DNA of 64,000 nucleotides from positions 94,241,333 to 94,305,332 of the forward strand of contig OV884013.1 of assembly GCA_930367205.1 (NCBI GenBank), in the 5' to 3' direction. The notes under the pieces were generated by a model that was given only the letters and a program-made list of their open reading frames with translations, had not been told where the DNA came from and ran no database searches. The position numbers and the translations under genes are program-made. Shown here piece after piece: positions 1 to 9,165 of this stretch. Source of the stretch: Acanthosoma haemorrhoidale (lineage: Eukaryota; Arthropoda; Insecta; Hemiptera; Acanthosomatidae). Positions within the stretch are counted from its first letter, which is position 1; every line of letters starts with the position of its first letter.

Positions 1-606
1 CGCTCAATTCCGTGTTGTAGTCAAAATTACTGTCGGGTTAATCAACTTATAAAAAGAAAATAACTGTTAGATTTTGTTATAGCTCATTGCTGGATGTCTT
101 GACATACTTCTGCATTAGATCCTCAATTAAAGTAGTCAGCACATGAGGGTTATAGGGAACATTTTTTATTCAGCCTGTGTTGATATGCACAAATGCAGAA
201 TTTCATTTGATAGGTAATGAAGCCATGAACTAAACAAATTCATTTAAAATGAAGTTTCTTATTACAGTGCAATCAACTATACTTTCTTTATTTGTTGTAC
301 ATGCACTCCATATTAGTATCAAAATGTCATTGTTGCCTTACAATAATTTAGCTTTACTAATTGATAATAATATAATTCTTTTAGAGATGTGAAGAACTAA
401 GAAGATATTGTTTTTTTTTATGGTGTAGCCTTGCGAAAAAGTACTTATTTTTGTGTCTAGGTTTATTTGTGCAACCTTTTATTTATTTAGTTTAGATTGT
501 ATGCTCATACATACCTACTTCCTGGTTTGATTTTGATAACCATCTCGAGGTTTTTCAATAATACAAATTAACAGTTAAAATTCCTGTCTAGTTAAAAAAA
601 GATGGG
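1..606. other. AT-rich non-coding sequence
   Basis: No open frame with coding character, no RNA signature and no repeat was recognised here. It may be intron or upstream sequence of the snoRNA host transcript that starts to be readable further right. Confidence 0.5.
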
Positions 607-691
607 CAGTGTCTATGATGATAATCCGAACAATGAATGTTTTTATTGATTACATTTTAAATGTTAAGCCAAAAGGATTCTGACAACACTG
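607..691 (+). ncRNA. candidate box C/D snoRNA
   Basis: A C box ATGATGA lies at 615-621 and a D box CTGA at 680-683. They are closed by a 6-bp terminal stem, CAGTGT (607-612) against ACACTG (686-691), the kink-turn layout expected of a C/D snoRNA. The guide would lie just upstream of the D box, and I did not recognise its rRNA target. A splice acceptor-like TTTAG lies at 740-744, about 60 nt downstream, similar to the spacing of the other snoRNAs in this locus. Terminal stem and boxes are seen directly; function is inferred. Confidence 0.6.
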
Positions 692-1064
692 TTGTGATAC
701 CCATTAATTATTAAATACCAAGATAATTTTTAAAATAAATTTAGTCCAGTCACTAAGGTAAGGGATTTGCAGAAATGAAAACTTTTTTCTGTCGGTATGG
801 TTCCGAATTTATTTAGGGTGCTGAATCAGATTCTGGATGTATTCACCTCGTACCTAGTCGGCGTTTTTTTCATAACAAAATTGCACATTTATCAGTTTTT
901 TTCTTATTTCCCAAAACCCCTAATATAAAACTATTTATTTGAAAAATTATTGATAAGAAAATTTTCTACAAATCTGATACCTACACATTTTTTCAATAGT
1001 TTAGCCACTGGAGTGCATTAAAATATTGTGAAAATCTGATCATGTGTCTAAAGGTAATTTCATC

Positions 1065-1238
1065 TTAAGTGGTTGGCTTTGCCAGGTACCTGGGGTCTTG
1101 GAAAGGTTCGTCTGTTAGGACCAGGTCCTTGGCCTGAATGGCTTTCATACGGTTCTGTTTGAATTCCCAACCCCAATGTTCAAGTAATTCATTCCACAGC
1201 TTCAACTGCACCTGGTGTCCAAGCGCGCACTTGAGCCT
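1065..1238 (-). CDS. terminal coding exon of an unrecognised gene
   Basis: On the minus strand an open frame of 57 codons plus stop begins right after a splice acceptor (CTTCAG at 1239-1244, read in reverse) and ends with TAA at 1065-1067. It encodes a well-composed basic/aromatic segment containing WNELLEHWGWEF and ending in RYLAKPTT. It has no internal methionine start at its 5' edge, so it reads as a last exon whose upstream exons lie at higher coordinates or were not recognised. A TTTATT near 935 could be its poly(A) signal read in reverse. I could not assign a family. It is antisense to the snoRNA host region, inside what would be a host intron. Confidence 0.45.
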   Translation of the reverse strand, partial: RLKCALGHQVQLKLWNELLEHWGWEFKQNRMKAIQAKDLVLTDEPFQDPRYLAKPTT

Positions 1239-1617
1239 CTGAAGTGTTCAACTGACAAAATGATAGTTTAATTTTTTCACATTTATAGTGGTTTTCTAAT
1301 TAACTCTTGACTAAATATGAGGTGACAACATCAAGAATCTGATTTAGCACCCCAAAAAACATGAAGAACTGAAAAAAAAACTTATAACGTGATTGCCCTT
1401 TTCGAACCCTGTTGACTTAAGTTAGGATTAATTCTTCAGCAGACAGGCAAGGCCCTCTAAAAAGATAAAAAGTGGTGTTATTATTATCTGCTTAAAATAT
1501 GTTAATTGGTTGAATAATCAGATACTGCTATTTTAACTCAAATATTCATACATTTTTAACAATTGAGGTTTGATTGATTGTTAATTGTTTTAATAGTGGT
1601 TAATGAATTATGACATT

Positions 1618-1683
1618 ACCGTGATGATTTATATAGTTATCCCTGGCATACAGTGTACTATGGTGAAAACTATTATCTGACAA
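1618..1683 (+). ncRNA. candidate box C/D snoRNA in the intron before the first readable host exon
   Basis: The C box GTGATGA is at 1621-1627 and the D box CTGA at 1677-1680. The D box is 79 nt upstream of the TTATAG acceptor (ending 1759) of the first readable host exon, which is the normal spacing for intronic C/D snoRNAs. The terminal stem is weak, so this is less certain than its neighbours. Target not recognised. Confidence 0.45.
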
Positions 1684-1863
1684 TTTTTTTTAATGATAAT
1701 TTACTACTTAATTTAAACCTCAGAATAAAAAAAGCTCATGTTTTGTTTGTTTGTTATAGATATTGAATAAAGACAAGACTAAACATCCTTACAACAACGT
1801 TGCTGTTCTTTTTACAGTAAGTTTGTATATATTATATTCATGAAATATCTATAAATAATTAAT

Positions 1864-1934
1864 TATTTAATGATGACAAATCTTGACAAGCATATAAATG
1901 ATAATGTATGATTAGTATTTTGTTTCTGAATAGC
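1864..1934 (+). ncRNA. SNORD27: U27 (SNORD27)-like box C/D snoRNA
   Basis: The C box ATGATGA is at 1870-1876 and the D box CTGA at 1926-1929, 69 nt before the next exon. Between them lies GACAAGCATAT, the antisense element of U27. It is complementary to ATATGCTTGTC near the 5' end of 18S rRNA and guides 2'-O-methylation of an adenosine there. The D' box after this guide is degenerate. A short A/U stem (TTATT/AATAG) can close the kink-turn. Boxes and guide are visible; the U27 identity rests on established knowledge of that guide. Confidence 0.75.
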
Positions 1935-2208
1935 TTATATGTTTTTATAAGTTGACTTATATATTTATTTTATTCTTATGCTCTTGTTACTTGTTTAGTG
2001 TAGTAAATCTGACAGCCGATAGATAACTGACAGATGATAGATAATTCACTATGAACTGTAAGTATTTGCTTCGTATCTCTGAATTATTTAATCAATTTAT
2101 CTCTTCATATTAATTTCTTGTTATAATTAAAATATAATAATTGTTTGACTCAAACTTTTAAAAGATTACTTTTAATAAAGAGTTTTATTGATAATTTAAA
2201 AAATGGTT

Positions 2209-2272
2209 CAATATGATGATTTAATTAATATACGCTATAATGAAATGGCGCACACAGTGCCTAGCTGATTAC
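2209..2272 (+). ncRNA. box C/D snoRNA in host intron 2
   Basis: The C box ATGATGA is at 2213-2219 and the D box CTGA at 2265-2268, with CACACAGTGCCTAG immediately upstream of the D box as the presumptive guide. It lies in the intron between host exons ending 2057 and starting 2378. The terminal stem is poor. A second CTGA near 2288 is an alternative D box. Target not recognised. Confidence 0.5.
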
Positions 2273-2496
2273 TAACTTGCCCTCTCTGACTGGACCATGT
2301 TATATAAGCTTAGTTTTTGCAGTATTCATATATTTATATTATTTTTTAGTGCCTAATTAGTGTTTTTACTTTTACAGATGTCTTATTTATTTGCTGCCTT
2401 AAGTCATAGGATTTGTTTTTTTCCCGAGTAAGTAGTTTTAAAACACTTTTTAACTAAATTTCTTATGTACTTGTCGCAATGGTTTCGTGAATATAA

Positions 2497-2573
2497 TTAA
2501 AATGATGACAATGTTGAATTAACCCTTCTCCACATGCTGATGATGTTGATGAATTTTAACATAACTGATATTG
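2497..2573 (+). ncRNA. box C/D snoRNA in host intron 3 (paralogue of the next)
   Basis: A full set of boxes is present: C ATGATGA 2502-2508, D' CTGA 2537-2540, C' TTGATGA 2546-2552, D CTGA 2565-2568. The guide upstream of D' contains AACCCTTCTCCACATG, identical to that in the snoRNA at 2795-2871. The matching rRNA segment would contain GGAGAAGGGTT, which I did not verify. It sits in the intron 2428-2696. Confidence 0.7.
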
Positions 2574-2794
2574 ATATACAAGATTGGTAACTTCATCAAT
2601 GTATAGACTGATGAACTTGCAAATTATTCATTTTTATTTTTAAATTTTCATTGTAATATTATGTACATGTGCTAAATTATGTTTCTACTTCTGCAGGCCC
2701 CCTGTTTGGTGCTTGTGTCATTTTGTACAAAACTTAAAGAACTACCAGTTTCTTAGAAGTAAGTTGAGACTATAGTTTTCCTAAGTCTAAGTCT

Positions 2795-2871
2795 TAAAAT
2801 GATGATAGTGTTAAATTTAACCCTTCTCCACATGCTGAATGTAGTGATGAATATTAACTCATCTGATATTT
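2795..2871 (+). ncRNA. box C/D snoRNA in host intron 4 (paralogue of the previous)
   Basis: Boxes: C ATGATGA 2799-2805, D' CTGA 2835-2838, C' GTGATGA 2844-2850, D CTGA 2863-2866. TAAA/TTTA flanks can form the terminal stem. The D box is 73 nt before the acceptor of the last host exon. It shares the guide and general sequence with the snoRNA at 2497-2573, so the intron-snoRNA unit has been duplicated. Confidence 0.7.
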
Positions 2872-3430
2872 AATAAATCCAATTTTTTGTTTGGTTAAAA
2901 GTTTAACTCTACTAATATTTTTCTCTTTTGTGTTCTCAGATCAGCCAGGTACTGATAAAGGGGGTAACAATTAAATCATCTTCATGGCCAGATCTCAGAT
3001 TTTTATGTACTATAAAACATACCATGTAATATGTAAAAAAGAATATAATGAATGTGTAAAACATTACAATATATAATTTAATAAAATGTTCTTAATTGAG
3101 TAATAAATAAATTATACCAACATTTTAAATTTTGTCAATCAACCACGCTGTCATTATTTTATATGCCTGTACAATTAACGAATTGTCATCAACTGAGAAC
3201 ATAAGGTTTGTTTTATAGCACAGAATCAAGCACTTGTTTCAAACTGATTCCTGCTTGTTAACTAAGCTTGTGCAGATACTGATGGCTTTTTCTAATCTCA
3301 TGACAGGTTACTTAACTAAATAACTTGCTTGCTCTATGACCCCGGCTTGTACTGTAACAGGCAAATTCTATTTTGTTTTATTAGAGCAACTTTTAGTATT
3401 ATCATTTAATCTAATTTTTATTATTTTCAA

Positions 3431-3589
3431 ATGGATTCTGATGTAGCTCCTGATTCCAGTGATGGCGATAGGAAGTGTCTATTCCCCTTACAAGAAGCAA
3501 AAACGCTTTTGCTAATTAAGTTATTTACCAGTGGTGTAATAGTTATTTCTGCAAGGGATACTTTAAAAGGTCTGTTACGGGTTGATTAA
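3431..3589 (+). CDS. possible small ORF or first coding exon, unrecognised
   Basis: An ATG-initiated frame of 52 codons runs through acidic, then hydrophobic residues (MDSDVAPDSSDGD at its start) in a region otherwise full of stops. An AAAAG/GTCTGT donor-like site near its 3' end would make it a first coding exon. No family recognised and no partner exon found; it may be chance. Confidence 0.2.
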   Translation: MDSDVAPDSSDGDRKCLFPLQEAKTLLLIKLFTSGVIVISARDTLKGLLRVD

Positions 3590-4558
3590 TTCTTTGTGAA
3601 TGGAATATTGCCCATTTTATGTATCTTAACTTTTATTATCTGTACATTATGAGGGTAACTTTAATGTGTCTCATTAGAAAAAACTCCCTAACTTCGATAA
3701 ACCTTTTTAGGTAACTTTATTATAGTCTGTCGAGATGTACTGGTAAGACATCTGTGTCAAATCAGGTCAGTTGTTTAAATGATGGATTCACAATATTACT
3801 GATATAAAAGTTTTTAATTGTTGATCATTTTTATATTTTAATTTTTCTATGGTTTGTGGATCTACAAACAGCAAGTTTTGTAGGGATGTTAGCTATTCAA
3901 GATTTTTCATAGTTTCAAGATCTCTTCATAGTCATTAACTTACTTTTATTTTGAGCTACTTGTCCTGAAAAGATTATATGTCGAAATGAAGAAAAAAAAT
4001 TATCCCTAGTCTAATTTATAACTAAAGGCTCCAATGTCAGAGTGGTAGATATGAGCCATGTTAAAATTGATAAGCCTGTTGATGAGACACTGATTATTAT
4101 ATAAATAGGAAAGGATATTACTCCATAGGGGGGGGGGGGGTATATTTACAAAAAAAAAAGATAAGTAAGTATTTAAATTACCAGGATTTTGTAATCTATT
4201 AATTTTTTTTTCCTGATGCAGGGAGTCCGCGATCATAGCACAAAATCATAGGTATTTGTGGGCAATCCTGGCTCTGTGCATGTGTTAAGGAACTCTTTCA
4301 CAACATCCAGCAAATGAAGGTCCTTACTTTTTTATAGGGGATAGTGAATACCCCTTATTAAGTAATTTACTGACCCTGTTCAAAGATTGACAATTGAGTA
4401 GGAGGAAAATAGATTTTAATATCAAATTAAGCCAAAATCATTATTGAACTAAAAACACTGCTGCTTCAGCGAAACAAAAACTTCGACAGTTGCACTACAT
4501 ATAATTAAGAATTCCTACAGTCGTCAATTTGAAGAAGAAAATGAATCAAATTAATACA
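3590..4558. other. AT-rich non-coding sequence
   Basis: No gene or repeat family recognised. A 13-G homopolymer sits at 4128-4140, followed by an A-run, a site where assembly length may be unreliable. Confidence 0.5.
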
Positions 4559-4662
4559 CAAGTATTTATATAATTAATATAAGTTTATTTTTTTTGTTAT
4601 GTTTATAAAATTAAATTCATCTTTTTGCCAGATTTAATTTTGTTAGTAGAACCTAAAAAACA
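4559..4662. repeat. inverted repeat arm, left
   Basis: Its reverse complement reads TTAGGTTCTACTAACAAAAT and onward to ATAAATACTTGT, matching 7763-7860 with a few indels. Confidence 0.65.
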
Positions 4663-4776
4663 TCAATCAGATAATCAAATTCTAGTCACTGGTAATTAAA
4701 TTTTCAATAAACTCATCCAAGTTAAACATAATGCCATTTAAACAAAACAAATAATCAAAAGGCAACCAGCAACAAA

Positions 4777-5109
4777 TCAATTACGGAATTGATTAGGAAA
4801 TAAGTGAAACAAGTGTATATTCACGCAGTCGCAGGAAGCGTTCTTTCCTGCAGCGGCCGGTTGCAGTTCAAGCGCTCTCGCGGGTGCAGGCTGCAGACAA
4901 AGCGTAGAGCTGTCGTGGTCAGGTTGAGGCTCAAAATAAAATCCAACCGCAGGGCGGCGATTCCAAGCTCCAAGGGGAACGTTAAATATCATAGAGGTAT
5001 GATTTTGGCCAAATGGCCAATTAAGTCTGAGATCGGTACACCTTAATCGTTCAGACGTTACCTCAACACTGACGTAAATGGGGCTTGGGCCCACAAGTTC
5101 CCCCACCAA
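4777..5109 (-). other. unassigned GC-richer stretch with an open frame
   Basis: A 110-codon minus frame runs here in sequence clearly richer in G and C than its surroundings, with Ala/Pro-rich and Cys-containing segments. I recognise no domain. It lies between the LINE RT end and the left inverted arm, so it is probably part of the mobile composite (a 3' untranslated or promoter region is as likely as coding). Confidence 0.25.
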
Positions 5110-5467
5110 AAGTCCAAAGTACCACTGTCCTAGGTACGGAATTCTCCTTTAGGTATTTAACTTAGATTACAATTTAATCTTACGAAATATAATGAACAGA
5201 AATTACACAATCATATTTTACATGAACAATAAAAAAAAATGACGATTTTTTTTTACGTCAGTGACGAAAATAATAAATAATTAAATTTAACAAACAAATT
5301 AATTTTTTAAATAAAGATAAAAAAATTAATTCAATTTACTTCATTTTTCCAACAAAACAAAAACTTTATCTGGCCTTAACACTTAGGGGTACCTAGGCAA
5401 TGGTTTGTAATCGGCCAGGTCAAGCCTCGATCTCTCGGCTGGGTGTAGATCTTCAGTCTCCGTCAGG

Positions 5468-7314
5468 GGGCTAGGGTTCGATCACGTCCATCTGTCTCCA
5501 GGCTTCGGCGGTCCAGCAGTGCTTCCATCTGACGGGCATTGGTGGTGGTTGAAGGTCGGAGAATAGTGGGTTGTGGCTGTGTCGGAGTGAGTCAAAAAAT
5601 GTGATGTGCCTTCTCTTGATAAAATCTTGAATGGTGAGCACTTCAATTTTTTTATGCATCTCGTCTGCCTTCATTCGGTCGAACGGGGTATGTTTGAGGA
5701 AGGTGCGGAGAACTCTGTTCTGAAATTGCTGAAGCTTTTTGAGAGTGTTAGGAGTCAGATACTTGAAGAGAGGGGTCCCATACATCAAAGCAGGTCTTAG
5801 GACGCTCTGGTATATCAGCAGCTTGAGGCGTACCGATAAAGCCGGGCTGTGAAGGAGGTGTCCGAGGCTGAAGAATTTCTTCTTAACACTCTTTAACTTC
5901 TTGCCGAGATGTGTTGTGAACGACATGTGTCTACCGAGGGTAATCCCAAGGTAGCATAGTTTGTTGCTTACAGGGCACTCTTTGCCGTCTAAGACGAAGG
6001 CTTTCGGGAGCTTCTTTCTTCCGGATTTATAGCTGAATATAATTCCTTGCGTCTTGGCCGGGTTGACTTTAATGTGGACGGCATCGAGTTTCTCGGCGAT
6101 CTGTTGACTGGCGCTCTCAGCGAATTTCAGGGCTCTGGTGGGATTGATGCTAGTGCTGTAAACACCTATGTCGTCTGCATACGCCGATACCTCGCAGTTG
6201 GGGTACGAGGCTCCTACGATGTGGGTGGTGTAAATGTTGAACAGCAGGGGGCCTATCACCGATCCTTGGGGGACACCGGCAGTGTAATTTCTTCGGGTCG
6301 TAGACGTAGTGCCTATACGAACCGAAAAAGTTCTGCCTGTAAGATAGGATCTCATCAGGTTCTGCAGCTGATCCGAGAATTCATATTCCCTCAGACGTTG
6401 GAGTAGGATGTAGTGGTCCACAGAGTCGAAAGCTTTCGAACAGTCCAGTGAAATCATAGCGGTAGCTCTGTTGCTCCGGACGTTCGATGCGACGTGGTGT
6501 TGCAATCTCACCAGGTTGTTGTTCGCACTTAAGCCTGTGCTGAAACCAGTCTGCTCTGGTGGGATGACTTCTTGTGACTCGCAGTGCCCGGAGAGATGTA
6601 CGTGGATGATTCTCTCGAACAGCTTCGAGAGTTGAGTCAGCAGACTGATGGGGCGGTAATGAGATGGCTCATAACCGCTTTTCGCTGGTTTCAGAAGGGG
6701 GACCACTACAGCGAGCTTCCAGTTCTGGGGGAAATAGTGCAGCCTGAAGCAGGAGTTCAACACGTTCGTTATGAATAAGATTCCTTTCCTCGGCAGCTGC
6801 TTGAGTAGGATGTTCTGGATGGAATCCTGACCTGGGGCCTTCTTGCCGGTCGTTCTTCGAATGAATGCAGCGCATTGCCGGTGTGAGGTGTAGATTTCGG
6901 TAGTGGTGGGGAGGGTGGGGGGCGAGGGCTCCTATTGGCTGTCCCTGGCCACGACTGACTTCCTCATAATGGGCCGCCAAGATGTCAGCTTGTTCGGTGG
7001 TGGGAATGAACTGCCCGTTCACGGCCAGCCTTACACCGTTCTTTTTGGACCTGCAGGTCTTCACAAGCTTCCACAATGGCTTGTGGTCACCGTGGAAACT
7101 GGTGAGGCGATCTTCCCAAATCGAATTTTTCCACTGGGCCATCAGGGACTTAACTTGGTTTGTGAGAGCATTTAAAACCGGTTTTAAGTTCCTGTTTTTG
7201 GTCCTAAACCACCTGTTCTTGATGTTATGACGCAGTATAATCAGTTGTAGGATGTGATCCGGAGGTTTTCTCAGAGAAGGGGGCTTCGGAGAAAATTTCG
7301 GGATCGATGCATCG
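5468..7314 (-). pseudogene. Jockey-type LINE reverse transcriptase, frameshifted, endonuclease missing
   Basis: The frame ending at 5471 carries RT motifs in order: HYRPISLL, the first catalytic Asp in SLDCSKAFDSVDH, GVPQGSVIGPLLF, the active-site YADD, and CYLGITLGRHMSF with the Jockey-type C-terminal thumb. An upstream segment with KAPGQDSIQN is in the RT frame but is linked to the linker region (PLWKLVKTCRSKK and before) only through a frameshift at about 6.9 kb. Roughly 600 residues of RT and linker survive. The apurinic-type endonuclease expected ahead of it is absent, and the frame instead joins a gag-like coiled coil. Broken, so not autonomous. Confidence 0.8.
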
Positions 7315-7550
7315 GCAGCTCGATCGAAAAAATTTTCTTCAAGTTTTAAATTATTTTGTTCACTTTCTTGTTTTAATTGTAATAATAAATTTGTTTCAAG
7401 TTTTAAATTATTTTCGTTTAATTTTTTGTTAATATTTTCCATCATTAATTTTAACATATTATCCATCTTACTCTCTTCCTTATCTACGTATCTATCAATT
7501 TTACTTTGCTCATTTGGATCAGTATTGACACTATGCTTATCTTTGTCCAT
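7315..7550 (-). pseudogene. gag-like coiled-coil N-terminus fused in frame to the LINE linker
   Basis: The ATG at 7550 opens a frame rich in Lys, Glu, Asn and Leu with repeated NNLKLE blocks, predicted coiled coil, about 76 residues. It runs without a stop into LINE linker sequence (PKPPSLRKPPDHILQL). The composition differs sharply from the LINE part, and codon use is AT-rich. A primer-binding-site-like motif lies 122 bp upstream, which is why I read it as the start of an LTR-element gag. A different protein of unknown kind remains possible. Confidence 0.45.
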
Positions 7551-7671
7551 GACTGAATCTTAATCACAAATACAATTTTTATATCAAATTTAAACACAAT
7601 TTTCGTGACACTATCTGAACAATCCTTTAGCCAGATTACTTCGTTATCAGCCCCACGTTATCGGTTCTGGG

Positions 7672-7691
7672 GTTATCAGCCCCGGGTGCCA
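7672..7691 (-). promoter_or_regulatory. putative tRNA primer-binding site
   Basis: On the minus strand this reads TGGCACCCGGGGCTGATAAC. It begins with TGG, as expected for pairing with a tRNA CCA end, directly follows an AATATT that could end an LTR, and precedes the gag-like ATG. Confidence 0.4.
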
Positions 7692-7762
7692 AATATTACG
7701 TTCTTTGATAAATATCGTAATTTTATTTTTTATTCTTTAACTTAAAATTTTTTTTTATTATT

Positions 7763-7860
7763 TATTATTAGGTTCTATTAACAAAAATAAATCTGGCAAA
7801 AATATGAATTTAATTACAAAAAAAATAAATAAACTTATATTAATTTTATAAATACTTGTC
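7763..7860. repeat. inverted repeat arm, right
   Basis: Inverted partner of 4559-4662; the outermost bases of both are ACAAGTATTTATA. Confidence 0.65.
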
Positions 7861-8369
7861 TAAGCCCCTTTAAATTTACAGATAATTATAGATCCTCAGG
7901 TGAATCTATTCACAAATTATTTTGTATTTCCTGTAGCATCACTACATTATATACAGGTTTTGTTATTTTATAGAAATTATATATTCGAATAAACAAGCAT
8001 AATGATATACATTATACGTGACTAGAATAAACTGACTAATAAAGGTGGTGGGGCTCACCTTTTTGATCAAATACTTGTCTAGTGAAAGAACTGCATTATA
8101 ATAACAGAAAATACTTCGTCCATAGAACGATTGATCCTACTGTTAATATAAATATTATTTATAGCTTACTACTTTGTATCTAAATGATTTTATTAAAATT
8201 AGTGTGCAAAAAAACAACCAAAAAATAGACCCCATATGAAGTTATTTCAGGTCGTCGGGACTGTAAAGGTTTTGTTCACCTAAATCGGAACTTTGACCCA
8301 TTGTGTAACAGCTTGGCCTAATTAAAAGTCCTTCTGATTGGTCGATCTTTTAACCTTTCTCTCTCATTG
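7861..8369. other. non-coding, no feature recognised
   Basis: AT-rich sequence with no open frame of note, lying between two retroelement fragments. Confidence 0.4.
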
Positions 8370-8938
8370 GCTGCTGCTACTGGATATGTATACCCCTGTG
8401 GTGCAGTGCCCCAAATGCTGCCACCCCTCTTAACTACGGCGATGACCACCCAGCCTCATTCAGGTGGTGTCTGAAGAGAAAGTAGGTCACAAGCCTCCTT
8501 AGAATGATGAACCCAGAGCCGCAGGCCAAACGCCAGAAAACCAATGAAAAACAGAGTATCCAGCCACAATCAGCTCCAGCACCAATAACCATCGCCTAGG
8601 ATAAGCCACTGTGCCTCAGGAATGAAACCCGAAAAGAAGACCCCAGAGCTGACCAGAGGACTCTCTTCCTGACCCCAAAACAGCGTCCGAAATGGGTTAC
8701 CCTCATCATGGCTCTGTGTGGCCAATGACGACAAGCGATGCTAAGCTCCATCACTTGATTGGGGAAACCCATTTACCTTACCTTCTTCTTCAGGAGGCCA
8801 TACCAGTCTCTCCAAGAGAACTCAACCCTGCTACGCGCTAGGGTGCAAACTACCAACCGCTGGGTGGTAGGAGGCCTTAACGCATGGCATACTCTGTGGC
8901 ATAACACCACTAGCAGCAAGATTGATAAACAACGACTA
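8370..8938 (+). pseudogene. Jockey-type LINE fragment: ORF1 tail and start of endonuclease
   Basis: Fragmentary frames carry a Gln/Pro-rich ORF1-like stretch (NPEPQAKRQK), then an endonuclease segment with VVGGLNAWHTLWHNTTSSK, matching the GGxxNAxHxxW core of LINE endonucleases. It stops abruptly near 8938, where an unrelated LINE tail in the opposite orientation begins. Several stops and shifts; dead copy. Confidence 0.6.
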
Positions 8939-9165
8939 TCGATGGGAATAGAGTTCCAAATCTTTGTGGCATGGATAAGAACAGAACGGTTAAAGGAAGT
9001 AAGTTTGTGAAAAGGGAAATACAGGTCGGAAGGGTGTTATCTAGTATTGCAGGATTTGCTCACTGATTTGAATTGGAGGAAATCGTGAAGCTAAGGAGGA
9101 TTTTTAGTCATGATAGTGCTGAACAGGAGGATCATAGGAAGTATTGGTTATGAGTGAAAGGGTAA
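8939..9165 (-). pseudogene. LINE RT C-terminal fragment (same family as 25125-25580)
   Basis: The minus strand encodes SFNRSVLIHATKIWNSIP, the R-S-F/A-WNSLP signature at the end of CR1/Jockey-superfamily reverse transcriptases. Nucleotide similarity to 25125-25330 is visible by eye over about 200 bp. Truncated and frameshifted. Confidence 0.55.

Larger units (their letters stand above)
1760..3105 (+). ncRNA. UHG/SNHG1-type snoRNA host gene (spliced, non-coding)
   Basis: Five exons can be read: 1760-1816, 1999-2057, 2378-2427, 2697-2758 and 2940 to about 3105. The first four are 50-62 nt, and each internal boundary has an AG acceptor and a GTAAGT-like donor. None carries a useful open frame. 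The last exon ends with AATAAA at 3080-3085. Every intron between them holds exactly one box C/D snoRNA, with D boxes 69-128 nt upstream of the 3' splice site. This one-snoRNA-per-intron, non-coding-exon layout is the hallmark of UHG host genes in insects and of SNHG1 in vertebrates, where exons are discarded and debranched introns are trimmed to snoRNAs in the nucleolus. The U27-like snoRNA supports the assignment. More 5' exons probably exist, because two further C/D candidates lie upstream. Confidence 0.7.
4559..7860 (-). mobile_element. chimeric retroelement structure with inverted ends
   Basis: About 100 bp at 4559-4662 recurs at 7763-7860 in opposite orientation and bounds the region. 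Reading the minus strand from 7860, one meets a tRNA primer-site-like TGGCACCCGGGGCTGATAAC (7672-7691), a coiled-coil gag-like start (ATG at 7548-7550), a Jockey-type LINE linker and reverse transcriptase, a GC-richer unassigned stretch (about 4800-5110), and the second inverted end. The left half therefore looks like an LTR-element leader and the middle like a non-LTR element. It may be a nested or recombined insertion rather than one natural element. Ends beyond the inverted repeats do not match each other. Confidence 0.5.
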
